Source: Sabellastarte sp. h YS-2021 | Taxonomy: Eukaryota; Annelida; Polychaeta; Sabellida; Sabellidae | DNA: 64,000 bases | NCBI GenBank assembly: GCA_964017235.1 | Contig: OZ024936.1 | Coordinates: 10,640,496 to 10,704,495 of the forward strand | Direction: 5' to 3' | In this document: one piece after another, positions 37,141 to 49,679 of the stretch | How positions within the stretch are numbered: position 1 is the first letter of the stretch | Layout: the number at the start of each line of letters is the position of its first letter | Notes under the pieces: model-generated | What the model saw: the letters and a program-made list of their open reading frames with translations, nothing else | Databases searched by the model: none | What the model was told of the DNA's origin: nothing | Translations under genes and position numbers: made by a program

Positions 37141-39156
37141 TGAAACAAGTCCTGTGCAGAGAATGGCATGGACAAGACTTGCGGGTTGGCATTTAGGTGC
37201 CAACCTTAATCATTCTTTCACCCCTGAATTTTGAAACACCCCTGTAATTTTAAATGGGCTGTTCGCCACATGGCTGTTTCTGATTGGTCCCAGGTTTGAC
37301 CCTTGCTATGGTCAAGGGGAGAATGGCCAGATTTAAACTGGCAGTCGACAGGACAAGACCTGAAAATTTTTTATTTTTCATAGAATTTATTTGTTTTCAA
37401 TTTATTTAATTTATTTGGTGTTTGTTATTTTTGCTCATACGGAAATTTTTAGAGGCCTTGTCTGTAGTATTACTGAGAGATGGCAGCGAAACAGAAGCAC
37501 AGAACTGCAGGTAACTCTCACAATTTGCGTCGCAAAGTTGAGATTCCTATAGAAGTTCAGCTAGATAATGACAATGTATTTTTTCATGAATTTGCCTCTC
37601 AACCGGAACCGGGTCAGAGTTCAAAACCTAGGTCTGATACTGAGTCTGATACTAGTATTGATTTGGAAGTCGATACTTTGTTGACACATGAAAGTGAGGA
37701 TTCTCTCGAGGAATCACCTGTACATGTATCAAAATTCAAAAAATCTGATAGACCTTCAGGTTTCAAAAATTCAAGACCCAAGCAGGATACGGTGGCTAGT
37801 CAGCCGGATCAGAAACTTATAAATGAGAGGATACTTACTCAACTGGACGCAATTGGTAAGCGTTTAACTGCTATTGAAAAAAGTTCGGCTTCTGCTGCTC
37901 GGCCTAAGGCCAAAAAAGTTGTTGTTACGGGTTCTGCTAGTTCAAGTCTCAATGGAAGTATTACTGAGGGTGATTCAGGAAAAAAGTTACCGGATTTACA
38001 TACATTGAGACATGATAGATCCGTTCAGGATCAAGTCGAAGCTAGAATCAAACAACTATCAAATACTGATGTTAAAGGTACGGATCCGAAATAGAAATCA
38101 CAACATTTTTGTCAAAGAAAGAGTAAAATGGCCACATGAGTTTGTATTGGCGGGTAGTACAAAAGATAGAATCACTTACAATCAATTAAATATCACACAA
38201 TGGATGTCGGGTTTCTGTAGGATTATGAGGGATAAAAATTGCCAAAAATCGAAGGATCACATGTTAGATTATCTCATTGCCCTCCTTGACGATTCCAACA
38301 ATTTTTCCTGGCAGGCAACTAAGGCTAGCCATGCTGTGCTTCTATGCCAGATGGAGCAAGGGGAAGTGGCTGGCTGGTCGGATACAGAAAAAATTGATCG
38401 GATCAGGCGGGCTAATGCTCGGAGACATGTTGCACCAACACAGGCTTCAAATAACCCTCAAAAATTCCGGAAAAATTTAACTACTCAGAAAGCAAGCAAA
38501 TCCATGCCTTGTGTATATTACAATGAAAATTCTTGCAATTTTCAGAAACATCACGAAACAAAAGGGGTATTCTACAGACACATATGTAGTACATGTTTTG
38601 CCCAGGATGGTAAGATCAGTGTCCACAGTGCCTTAGATTGTAAAGCTAAAAATTAAAAAAAAACCGATTAACTCTGGACATAGTCCACAAGGTTAACTTA
38701 CAGCCGGATTGTGTCCAGAATCATGAAGATAAAGCTTGTAAAAACAAATTATTTTCTCATAGGTATGTTTTTAACAGTTCTTTTTGTAGAAAAAAATGTA
38801 GTTACAGAATACCAAGCTTCCAGAAGGGAGTGGATGAAGTGGTTCAATGAAAGCAACAGCTTTAAGCCTGTTGTACCTGGCAAGTCATTTGCTGATGTGG
38901 TAACGGCTAACTTGGGCCAGAAGGGCCATGAACAAGCTGCACCTCTGGTGGGTACTCAAGTCGCAAGCATATCAGGTGAGCCTCTTGAGTTGTTCAAGGA
39001 GGATGTCAAGCTGTCTCATAACCAACCACATCATGCTGTCAAACAAAAAATTAAAGTTGTGAAAACCATCAATAATGATCAGAACCAAATTTTATCACCT
39101 GTAGTAATAGATTCGAACCATTGATGGAGGAAAATCGGGTGTTAGATGAACTTGAT

Positions 39157-39313
39157 CAAAGGTCAAAGTTGGGGTTTTACGTCCCGTTCAACAGCCAGGG
39201 TCATATTGGGACAGGTCCTCAGAATTGCCACTTGTGGGACTCGAACCCACAGAGGTGACAGCCTATGATTAGATGCCAAACTTGCTAACCACTAGGCCAC
39301 TGAGGACCTTAGG
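39157..39313 (-). mobile_element. tRNA-derived SINE, second subfamily, inside the DIRS-like fossil
   Basis: It is flanked by a 13-bp duplication AGATGAACTTGAT (39144-39156, 39314-39326). On the minus strand it starts with a tRNA-like head with a clear A box (GTGGCCTAGTGGTTAG) and B box (GGGTTCGAGTCCC), then a short core that shares the CCTGGCTGTTGAACG word with the other SINEs. Confidence 0.82.
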
Positions 39314-40394
39314 AGATGAACTTGATGTACATGAATATGATTTTCAGGCAGTGGACACGGTATCTGGCGATACTGGGCATATCTGTAGTTTGCCTCAAAA
39401 TGAAAAATCTTCAAAATTATGATAACTTTGACAAAGGATTATTAAAGAAACGAGTGGACCCTAGTGTCATTCAGAAAGCAAAAAAATGTCGGGATTATGT
39501 AGCATGTAAGGGTCAAATGGGTGAATCCTTTGGGGTGGTACCCCTGGAGAATTTGCGTACATATGAAGGCCCAGAGACTAAAAATCAACATATCTTTGAC
39601 TCTTTGCTGTTGCACAAAATTGTGGGCCAGTATGGTTGTCCAAATTTCTTGGGTGCCCGAATTCCAGTGGTCTCAAAATTTAATATAGATAGATGGAAAT
39701 TTTATTTAAAGGACTATTGGGATCAACAGCTAGTGGACCTACTGTAATTCGGGTTCACTCTTGATTTCGACACAAATACTGCATTGTTATCCACTGAAGA
39801 AAATCATGCTTCTGCTAGGCATTTCTCTTCGCATGTTCAAACATAAATCCAAGAAGAGTTGAAACATGGGGCCATGTTGGGGCCATTTGATCATAAGCCC
39901 ATATCTCTACATGTGTCTCCTTTCATGACTAGGGATAAGCCGGATTCGGACACTAGGCGAACTATTGGCTATTTAAGTTGGCCAAAGGGCCAGTCTGTTA
40001 ATTCTGGGGTACAGAAAAACAGATAATTAGACACTGAGTTCATACTTAATTATCCCTCAGTTGATGACATTGTAAAAAGAGTTATTGAATTGGGACCTGG
40101 ATCTCTATTATATAAGGTTGACATCAGTTATGCTTTTAGGCAGCTTAAGGTTGATCCAGATGATATAAATTTGTTAGGATTGAAGCTTAACTCATATTAT
40201 ATCGATCAATCGGTCCCATTTGGGTACAGATAGTGACAGAGAGCATCAGGTACATCATGAGGAAACATGGTTTCCCTGATATGTTTAATTATGTGGATGA
40301 TATAATATACTGTGGCACCCCTTCAAAAATTGAACCTGCTTTCCAATTTTTGGTTGATCTTCTTCATCAACTAGGTCTGGATATAAATCCTAAA

Positions 40395-43300
40395 CAGTCC
40401 TACATACAAGCGAGGTAGACCTGCTCATTTTGAGCAACCACAATCTCTCTGCATGTTTTTTACAATTATCCCTCCTCTATGGCTTAAGTTGCTGCTTACA
40501 CTACATGTGTGCAGTAGTACTGCATCCCAGCTAAAACAAATAAACTGTGGTCTGTTGTCATTCTAGTGAAAGGTAATCTCAATATACATTGCATACACTC
40601 TTTTATCTGATTTTATAAAAGAATACAAGTAACTGCTTTATCAACATCAGCTGTGGAATAATACTGGATATTACAGAAATCTTTTGTGGATTTCTTTTTT
40701 GTGAACATGTTTAAAGCTACGTTTTTGTGCATAGTATGTTGACTAGATACAATTTTGAAGCTTTTTGAATTTTCTTGGATTATCAAACTAGAAAATAAAA
40801 AACTTAGGGCCATGTTCCCCTTTGGTGAACGTCCCCCCTTGATTGGGCTACAATCTTAAACAATCATCAAATAGGAGTGTTGGGAGGAACTCTTTTCATT
40901 TGGGGTGTTAGTAAATCATGATCTTGCTGTCTAGGAAGGGCCTGGGACTGACTGTCAAACTTTAGAAGCATTCAGGAGAGAATAGCATATCTTCTCGATA
41001 AATTCAATCTATCTGAATTTTTCATAAACTAAAATGACCCTTATCAGATATACCATTCAGGAATTCAATCTGAAAGCCAGCTTAACATTCTTAAAGCAAT
41101 TCTTTCGATTCATTTGAAGTCAATTGCTATAATCATCTATAGATTTTTGTAATGTTCGTATCCAAGTTGGAAAATTTTATGAACCAATCAGAAATGTTTT
41201 TCAGGAATCAATGAGAAGCTTTTAATTACAAGTTGTAACATTTCTCAGAAACTGTTATTTTTCACCCCCTCTTCTTCTGTGGATCTCAACCAATCTCAAT
41301 GTTTCCAATTGGAGACCACATATACAATCCAATTGCCATAGTTAAAGAGCTACCCTAGTATTAGTTAATTATGCCAGTCAACAATAAAAGTGATAGGGGA
41401 TGACAAGCACATGGCCATTCCATGTAATCATTTTGGTCAAAACTTGGGCCAGTAAGTCTCTAACCTGTATGATTTTAATATAGTTGAATGTAAGAACAAT
41501 ACAATTAGACTTTTTGGTGGTAAGATCTGAATGGAGTGGGTCCTAAACATTGCAATTTGATTTAATGCCATCAACATAAGTTTGGCTCTAAACCCTGACT
41601 TTTGGGGGTCTCAAAGTCACCAATTTTTGCCCCAAAAATATCTAATATGTTTTATATTCTCCCAAATTTTGCCGCCATCCATGAAATTACTTCCTGACAT
41701 ATATGAGCAGAGAAACTTTGGTCCTGACTTAAAATTTTGCATAGTAGGACCATAGTTGGTAATATGGAACCACCACTTAATATAACACTGGATATTGTAG
41801 GAGCCAGTTGGGTTTGTATTGACAGTTAAGGCCTGGTTCCATATTCATGGACTGCCAAGATGGTGACTCAAACTTTCAAATCAGCAACTCATGGTTGAAA
41901 AATGCTAAACTTTACCAAAACAGGCCAGAAAATTTAAATGCATCTCTACCCTGGGGATCAGATTAACAAATACAAGATTTGTCCAGATTAAAAATTGGCA
42001 AGTTAGGGTGAAAAATTCTAAAATTTATCAACAACTATCCTGCATTCTAACCTGGAACTACCAATTAATCTAAAAACCTGTCTGACCAATCCCAACCAAA
42101 TCTTGAATGTCAAGGACTTTTGACCCAACCTGCACAATTTTAATATGATTAGACACATTTGCTTGGACAGGTTCAGATCTTCTACCCTCCGGATATGTTG
42201 GCAATGAAAATGAAAGTCAAGAAAGTCTGTGATGTATATGATTTTAATAAGACTGATCAGTCATATGTGTGGTAGGATCTGAATGAAGTGCATCCGGAAC
42301 ATTACAATTATATTTGATGACATTAATATGTGTCTGGCTCTAAATCCCAACTCTGTTAGTCACACAGCAAAAATTTTCTGGATTTTATTTACTTAAAATT
42401 ACTATTGCTGAAATTCTGGTCCTGACTTTAAAATCAGTTTTATGGAAACATCACATTAGACAGCCTCCCCCCATACTGTATTCTAAATGTCTCTCTGTGT
42501 TTTGAGGGTTTACTTAGGCTTTAAAATTCAAAATTGATAACTTGATATCTGTGCAATAATGTATGTTAAGTAATATATTTTATATTTGTATACCTACTTT
42601 TTAAAACATTAATACAACACATTTTAATGCAAAATTTATCTGATATTATTACCCAGATAAATAGTTTGAAACACTTAAGGCTCTTGCACATATATGCACG
42701 ATTTATACTACATGCTAAGCAGGGGAATTTTCTTTACCTTTCACATTTGGGCCACTTTTCCCAGCGTTTTTTCCAGTAAATTGACGAAATATTTGTAAAT
42801 TACAGTTAAAGTGCCTAGAATGGTTAATTCAATGACATATAATTGAACATCTAAGACCCCACACTTAAAAATACTGGTGATTACACCCCTTTCAATTAAT
42901 TAACTTCTGGTTGTGTTATGTCTACATATGTTGTCACACACCTAACCTGGCATCCCTTTCTCTATTATAAGAACTTAATCCATCTACAAACAAGACCCTC
43001 ATCCTGTGTGTCCCTTTTAGAATAACTGGTAATTGCAATCCTCATTCAGTTAAAACTTTTTATGTGTCTATATGGACATACATCACATTTTGTCATCTGT
43101 CTCCCAGTAGTTAATCCCTTCACAATGAGCCTGTCTGTTTTGCATTTTGTTTTGTAATTAATATATTTCTGTATAGTTGTGTGATATACTACCACTTTTA
43201 ACATGTGGGAAATCCAAATATCTAAACTTGGGCAAAACAGAAAAAAGCCACACATTTTTTTAAAAAAATAGAAAATTTTCTAAATAGAAAAATCAGCACA

Positions 43301-43680
43301 GCACTGCTAGCTACTGCACTGTACATATGTATAAGCAGTGAACTATTTCCTTCATTTCTATGTTATTTAGCCGCGCCGCACTAGTGTGCAATGGACTATA
43401 GAGGGAAACAAATTAAAAGTGATAGGAATTCTAATGCTACATTTCAAATGCTCACAAACCCTCACTGCATTAGAATGTTCTCTTCATCACATATGAGGAT
43501 CTCCTCCCTGCATGTTTGTTTTTACAACCTTTCTGTGGTTTGTGTCTTCTCTTAGAGTTACATGTTTTTCAACTTAAATCCTATCCCAGTCTTTTCGATT
43601 TTTAAGTTAAGGTGAAGAAAACCAAATTTGTGGTGTGGTTGAAAGGCAAGAAATTCAGGGGTCGCTTGTATGTAGGACTG
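40395..43680. mobile_element. 3.3-kb DNA transposon with 19-bp TIR and TAAA duplication
   Basis: The ends are perfect inverted repeats, CAGTCCTACATACAAGCGA at 40395-40413 and its complement at 43662-43680, flanked on both sides by TAAA (40391-40394, 43681-43684). It sits in the RT region of the DIRS-like fossil. No transposase gene is visible, so it is non-autonomous. It contains a direct duplication (about 41520-41600 and 42272-42353, words such as GATCTGAATG and TCTGGCTCTAAA) and the TIR-family member at 42676. Four-base duplications occur in several superfamilies (for example Chapaev or Academ), so I leave it unassigned. Confidence 0.8.
42676..43400 (+). mobile_element. Member of the same TIR family, inside another DNA element
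   Basis: It starts TTAAGGCTCTTGCACATATA and ends with CTAGTGTGCAATGGACTATA, matching the family ends at 58367-59091 with the GC-rich words partly eroded. The interior aligns along its full length, including CTTTACCTTTCACATTTGGG and TTAATCCCTTCACAATGAGC. Confidence 0.72.
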
Positions 43681-45999
43681 TAAAAAGTTGGTAGCTCCTA
43701 GTACCTCTATGGTGTGCCTGGGTATATTGGTAGACACCAGAACCAGAACCATGTCGGTTCCCCCTGAAAAACTGGACAATATTGCTCACATGTGTGCTGA
43801 ATGGCAGAATAAAAAATTTTGCTCAAAAAGAGATCTTCAGTCTTTGCTGGGCTCCTTGTTATATGTTTCTAAATGTGTGAAACCAGCCAGAACATTTTTG
43901 AATTGAATGCTTCAGTTCCTTAGGTCAATCCAAAACAGTTCTGCTACTGAACTTACTGAAGATTTTTGTAAGGACCTGAACTGGTTCCACACCTTTATAC
44001 AGCAATTTAATGGGGTTGTTTATTATGATCTTAGGCCAGTTCAGGCTGAATTGCATTTGGACGCCTGCCTCACAGGTTTTGGAGGCATTTTTGACAATCA
44101 GTGTTACGCTCTACCAATACCTAAAAATTTCAAAAATTATGCAATTGTACATCTCGAAATGTTGAATATAGTGGTAGCTCTCAAAGTTTGGGCCAATCAA
44201 TTGTCCAGCAAAAAGTTACGCATTAAATGTGACAACATGGCTGTAGTGGAGGTTTTAACCTCTGGTAGGACCAGAGACGATATGTTGGCCCTGTGTGCTA
44301 GAAATGTCTGGCTCATCTCTGCTATATATAATATTTCCATCCATATTGAACATATACCTGGTAAAAACAATGTCATAGCTGATCTTCTGCCCAGATTTAA
44401 GTTTGATAATGTTTCATGGCAGGCCTTGTATCACCCGTCCCTAATTTTGTCGGGATCCCCACACATATTGATCTCACAAAATTAAATACTGCTTTATAAT
44501 TGTAGATATGCCTTCCGCAGCAGTCCAGCTGTCCACCAGTGCGTTTGCTCGCTTGCTGCAATCTTATAGGCCAGCCACAAGGAAAGCATACAGTAGAATG
44601 TTCACAGACTTCATGGCATTTCTGGTGACGGTTGGACTGCTACCATCTCAGGTAAATACAAATACCTTACTGGCTTTTATGGAGTATCTATGTCAAAATC
44701 ATATCTCAAATTATCTAGCTGGCATTCGAGCTTATTGTGTACTCTATAATATTCCTACCACCTCTTTTAGACATGAAAAGATTCAAATGTTTATTAGATC
44801 TAAAAATTAACAGACACCTGTCCATCAAGAACAGTGCTGTTCTAACACATGACATGTTATTACAGATGCTAGAAGTCACTTCAAAATTGGAGTATCCTCA
44901 GGTTTTTATACCACTTTACTTGCTAGCTTTTTTCTCATTTTTGAGACTTTCCAATCTAGTTCCTCACACCTTAAAGTCATTTGATGTTTCTAGGCATTTG
45001 GCTAGAGGTGATGTCATTTTCTCTCATGATATGGCAATTATAATTGTCAAATGGTCTAAAACCCTTCAGTATAGGGATAGAGTGGCACGTATTCATATCC
45101 CAGTATTGCCTGGTTCAAGGTGATGCCCTGTTTCGGCCCTAAAATATATGTTGGACATGGTACCAGGATCTCAGGATGACCCATTATTTACCATATGGAG
45201 GCAAGGCCACTGGCTCCCTTTGACTGATACTATTGTCAGGAAACACCTCAAACGAATTATTCGTAAACTAGGTTGGGAAGATGTGCAAATCACATTTCAC
45301 ACGTTCAGAAAATCTGGGGCCTCTTGGGCCTTCCAACATGGGGTTCCCATTGATGCCATTAAGAAACAAGGTACTTGGAGATCTGGTTGCGTATGGCGCT
45401 ACATTCATACACATCCCACAACTAACCCCTCTGATCCTCTTTTACAAGCTTTTCGACTACACCTACCTCAGTGATGGGTGTTTGGGTGGATTGTTCACAT
45501 CTTATATTGTCATGTAAATTAGTAAGTAGGAAAATTCAGGGGGTATTACCCCTGGGGTATTTCAGGAAGGGGCTCTAGCTTACTTATTTCATGGTTCTTG
45601 ATATCACCAAAATGTAACTTCCTAATCGAGATTAAACTCTCTATGTTTCACATTCTAAAAATTGGGTATTTGATTGCCAACCCTGGGCTTCAGCCAAATG
45701 TTTTCACGTATTACATGATGTGGTAGTTATTGTCCAGATATTGTGGGTTGGCACTAGTTTAGACCTTTATGGAAAAATGTTAATTATGCGAGTTTGTTAT
45801 ACCTGTAATTCTGTCAATTAATAATTTCTGCTGATGCAAATTTTTCTGTTTTTAAAGAATGTTCTTGTTTATAATGATATTGTCTTAAAAGTAACTTTTA
45901 GTCATAGGTTGTGTGTTAGTGTATAATCGTGTTATTGTATAATAATAAAAATTTAAAACCCAATTTGGTACTTCCTGTCTTCAAATGCATATCTGCATA

Positions 46000-46405
46000 A
46001 TAGCATCAGAGATGACCTTTCACTTCTAATTTCACCTTTGACCTATGACTTGACATCAGGCCTTGTCACCTCTGCCTGTAACTACATCATCCTTTACTTT
46101 GACCTTGTGGGTGAGCTGACCTGTAAGTCTTTGTGAGGTGATCAGTACTTAGCTTAGAGCCGGTAAATCTTCAAAAATTGCTTTGATGGCTTTACTTGTC
46201 ACCATAGTAGCTGTACCTTCGGGTCATTTATCTTGAGACTCGGTTGGAAGCTTTGACCTTTGTGACCTCATGCATGACCTGGCCTGAAGGTCATTGCAGA
46301 GGTCGTATTTGATTTAGTTTTAAATATTGTAATTCGCAGAATAAAATTTTATTGTTTCTTGTCCTCAACTATGGGTACTTTTTACCCAGTGGTCAGTTTG
46401 ACCTT
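46000..46405. repeat. TGACCT-rich stretch at the 3' end of the DIRS-like fossil
   Basis: At least eight TGACCT or AGGTCA half-sites occur in about 400 bp, including GACCTTTGTGACCTCATGCA. A shorter similar stretch is in intron 1 near 7890-8050. Confidence 0.5.
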
Positions 46406-46409
46406 TTGA

Positions 46410-46690
46410 CCATCAAAAAGGGTGGGGGAATGTGTCTGCAAGTGGCAGTTTCAGAGCCAAAGGACAATGTATGGCAAGATTATGCATTTGAAATTTCGGC
46501 AGGGTGCACCTCATCTGGCGGAAGTGGCTCAAGAAGAACTTTGTCTTTCTCAACACCCAGAATGTGTGCCATTATTCTTCACAATGTGCCTTCAAGCCAG
46601 CCTGCACAGCCACAGTTTCCAGGCCACCTGACGCTGGCCCATAAGAGGAGTCTGACCAGCCTCCAGTAACAGAGCCCTGTTCAAATGAGA
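46410..46690 (+). pseudogene. MADF-domain gene fragment, C-terminal half
   Basis: It reads QSQRTMYGKIMHLK and GQGAP-like residues, then in another frame WLKKNFVFLN, the pattern of the second half of a MADF domain (RTxxGK...W....F.FL). After it comes the family word CCAGGCCACCTGACGCTGGC, also found at 25410 and 63500. At least one frameshift is present. Confidence 0.5.
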
Positions 46691-49679
46691 TGGCTATATT
46701 TGACACCAGACGTGGTTCAGTAGGGAACTACTAAGACTGTCAGGTGTCTACCCCAACCCTTCCCTAAACCTCCCAAGCATCCAACTATGTGCAACTTCCA
46801 CATTTCCACTTGGATGCCCCAGAAAGGTGAACGAAGTTGGAATTATTTGAAGACAACCTTAAATTAAAAAAATGCCCTACAAAAACCACCACCCCTACCC
46901 AAAAATTAAATTGTCCAGGGTTCAAACCCTTTCCCATAAGTCCAAAATAAACGGAGACATAGGTCACAAGGTTACCCCCTTAGTCACTCTTCTCACAAAC
47001 AAAAAAAATGTTCAGGGTTAAGTTACTTCTCCATTTGTCCGAGACAAACTGTTAGGCTATATGTTCTAACCTCCAGGAGCCAAACCCTTCCTGATTTCCG
47101 TCATGCAAAGTCAAAGCAAGATTTCAGTGCCACTATGAGAGTGTTCAGACTCTGCCACTCCTCTGGTAAACAAAATCCAAGCAAGTTTTAAGCTTAAGGG
47201 AGGAAGGTTCAAACCCTGCCACACCCCTATCATCCAAATGTTCATGTCTATTATGTTTTACACAATCTTACAAAAATAAGAGTCCAAATCCTTGCTTAAA
47301 TTGTCCTTGCTATATCATATGTTATATTCTGTCCATTTTCCAAGGTACGTCTTCTTCATTTCTGAAGTTATCTGCCAGAACACTTCCCTGCACCTTGGCA
47401 GCTTCAGTGAAGTTTCTCCCCGATAAGTCAGATGGTTCCCCTGCAAGACATTGTCCAGATTCAAACCAATGTCCTCTGGCTGAAATTGACTTCTGTCTAA
47501 TCTCTGTCATGGTAAATTTTGGAGGACCACACATGCCATGACGATGCATAACCACACTAGGTTCTTGTTGTATGGTAGAATATTGCTCATTAAACCTACT
47601 GGTCAAAATCCCAAAGGCGTTTTCCAGAAACCTTCACTCATGTCTGATCCGGTTATTGTAGACCCTCCTGTTTTTAAGTCCAAGGTTCTGTGTTAGAAGG
47701 GTTCCATTAACAAGGTTCTGAAGGGGAGGTCATGAAATCATAGATCACTATATAGGAAAATCTAGCTGACAGAATTAGATCCAGCAGGGGTAATGTTTAA
47801 TACATCAGAGTGGATGTGTTTCCTGTTGTAAATGTACATTTAGTGTGCCAACAGCATTCTGCCTCTCCTTGAATCCCTGTTCTATTTCCTTCCTGTCCTC
47901 AGAGCAGGCAGGACAAATGACAACCTCATAATGGAAATGGGAGATTATGACTCATTATGAAATGAGTTGGTTTATGGTCCACCGTCCCACTCTGAAGGTG
48001 TAAGATAACTTCAGGCCCGGGCTGAGAAGTTGTTGGTATATGGTTGTCTGTCTCTGGAGGTCGGATGTCAATCAGATTTGACTTTCAGCAAAGATCTTGG
48101 GAGACATTCCCATAAAATTTATGAAAGTAGGATGATATTTTTGGTATAGCTCTGCATGGAAATTATGTATTGACCCCTGTCTTAAGCCACTGCCTAATAT
48201 ATAACCGAAGTCACTGGGGCCCTCCTTATCCTTCATTATTCATGTGAACCTAATTCTAAGCTTTTCGATCTGTAATATTTCCCTGAATTGTTACAGAAAT
48301 ATAACCATAATACGTAGCACTTTATTTATTACTCTATCCATGTTGTTTAAAGTCCAAATGGTTAATGAATTTGACCTTTCCACTAATCTCTATATATTGG
48401 GATTCACACATACTCCTTGTGTTTATGGGTTTCCAAACGGCTCAACAGGTCATCAGAGTAGACAAAACAATGGTTATTAATGATAAAGAATGAATGAATC
48501 CTGGGTCAACAGGTCAAACAGGACAAGAACAATAATCAAGAAACAATCTATGTTTTCTATTCTGTCTACTTTGTGAACATTGTTAACCTTAGTCAATGTC
48601 GGTATCAACTTTGTCAACTACATACAATTTTTTTTTCGCATTTGTCGACCTTCTCTAGCTTGAAAATAAAATCTAAACAGTCATAAATTTTAATTGGGTT
48701 ATGATTTGTTTATTTATGCTTTTATCAGACCGATTCTGCAGTTCATCCCTTGAGAATATTTCTTGAATGATTGTCTGATTTGGGTTGAATATCACTTAGA
48801 ATATATTGTACTGGGTTATGTCATAACAGGTAGTTTAGAGGTTTGGGAAAAGAAATGCATACTATTTGGTCATCTGGCACCTCCCACTTTAGGCCGCATA
48901 TGGCATTGAACCAAGGACGTGAGATGAGGGAGACAAGTCTATCAGCACTTCCTTATTAAAACCAGGGCAAAGCTAGACATGTGTGTATATATATGTCTTA
49001 TTTAAAATGGTGTATTTTGGTTATATTTAGCATATTAATTTGTCAGCACATATTCTGGCAGATATTAAGTAGCTTTGTGCCATTCAATGAAAGATACATT
49101 CAATAGTGTTTATACCCCGTTCACACCACAAACAGTATACCCAAAGGTTAGAAGTTTTACCTGGCAGATGCTACAACCTTTGAAGGTTGTGAATCGTTCT
49201 TGTTTTGCTGTCAGATGTTTGTCCAAAAGATATATAAGGTGAGTGGACCTAAAGGGAGGTTGTTTCTCCATTATAGACATTCACACTTCTTTCATTCTAC
49301 TTTTACTGATGGTTACAAGACCGCTTCTCATCAGTCAGGGACGGTAGTAGGGAAGACAAGAGATGGTGATTGATAACGACTGATGGTTATAGCTTCCAAG
49401 GCAGAAATTTGGAAGATTTCAGAACATTCTGCTGGAATACCTTCAAGGAATGGGATGGTCGGCCCCAGTCTAACAAGTTCGAATATTGACATCAGGTTCT
49501 AACTGAAGGACAGCAGAATTTTATCTGATTCGTATAATAGTGGGGTATACTGCTTGTAGTGTGAAGGGGTATTAGCAGTTCACGTAATGGGGATACACCA
49601 AAGCTATTGGTGGTTTGCAATTCTACATAATATTAACTTTGTGATGTTTGTTTTTCAAGCAATACTAGGGCATTCTAAA
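46691..49679. other. Non-coding region with old repeat debris
   Basis: Words like AGGGTTCAAACCC (46918) and GTTCAAACCCTGCC (47206) hint at eroded tRNA-derived SINEs. The 94-codon minus-strand frame at 47322-47606 matches nothing I recognise. Confidence 0.35.

Larger units (their letters stand above)
37135..46405 (+). mobile_element. DIRS-like tyrosine-recombinase retroelement, old and broken
   Basis: Parts in order: a gag-like region (about 37480-38660), a reverse transcriptase region (about 39880-40394 and resuming at 43681), RNase H (about 43900-44420) and a tyrosine recombinase (about 44510-45470) with the HxFRKS and GTW motifs of that family. No integrase or protease is seen, which fits the DIRS order rather than Ty3/Copia. 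Short complementary repeats (GGGTTGGCA at 37183 and 45745, its complement at 45675, and a hairpin at 37184-37205) may be remnants of the split or inverted repeats of such elements. It is a fossil with at least half a dozen breaks. It has been invaded by a SINE (39157-39313) and by a 3.3-kb DNA element (40395-43680). The borders are set by the two halves of the repeat it interrupts, so they are approximate. Confidence 0.82.

Noticed and set aside
39157-39313. Functional tRNA gene on the minus strand
   Set aside because: A and B boxes are good, but the acceptor stem does not close, and target duplications plus SINE core show a retroposon.
37480-45474. Retrovirus or Ty3-type LTR element
   Set aside because: There is no LTR pair, integrase or protease; the tyrosine recombinase after RNase H places it in the DIRS order.
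46900-47230. tRNA gene from GGTTCAAACCC words
   Set aside because: No cloverleaf can be drawn and the A box is missing; these words fit eroded SINE heads.
47322-47606. Minus-strand gene of 94 codons
   Set aside because: No motif, splice support or conserved pattern; it lies in repeat debris.
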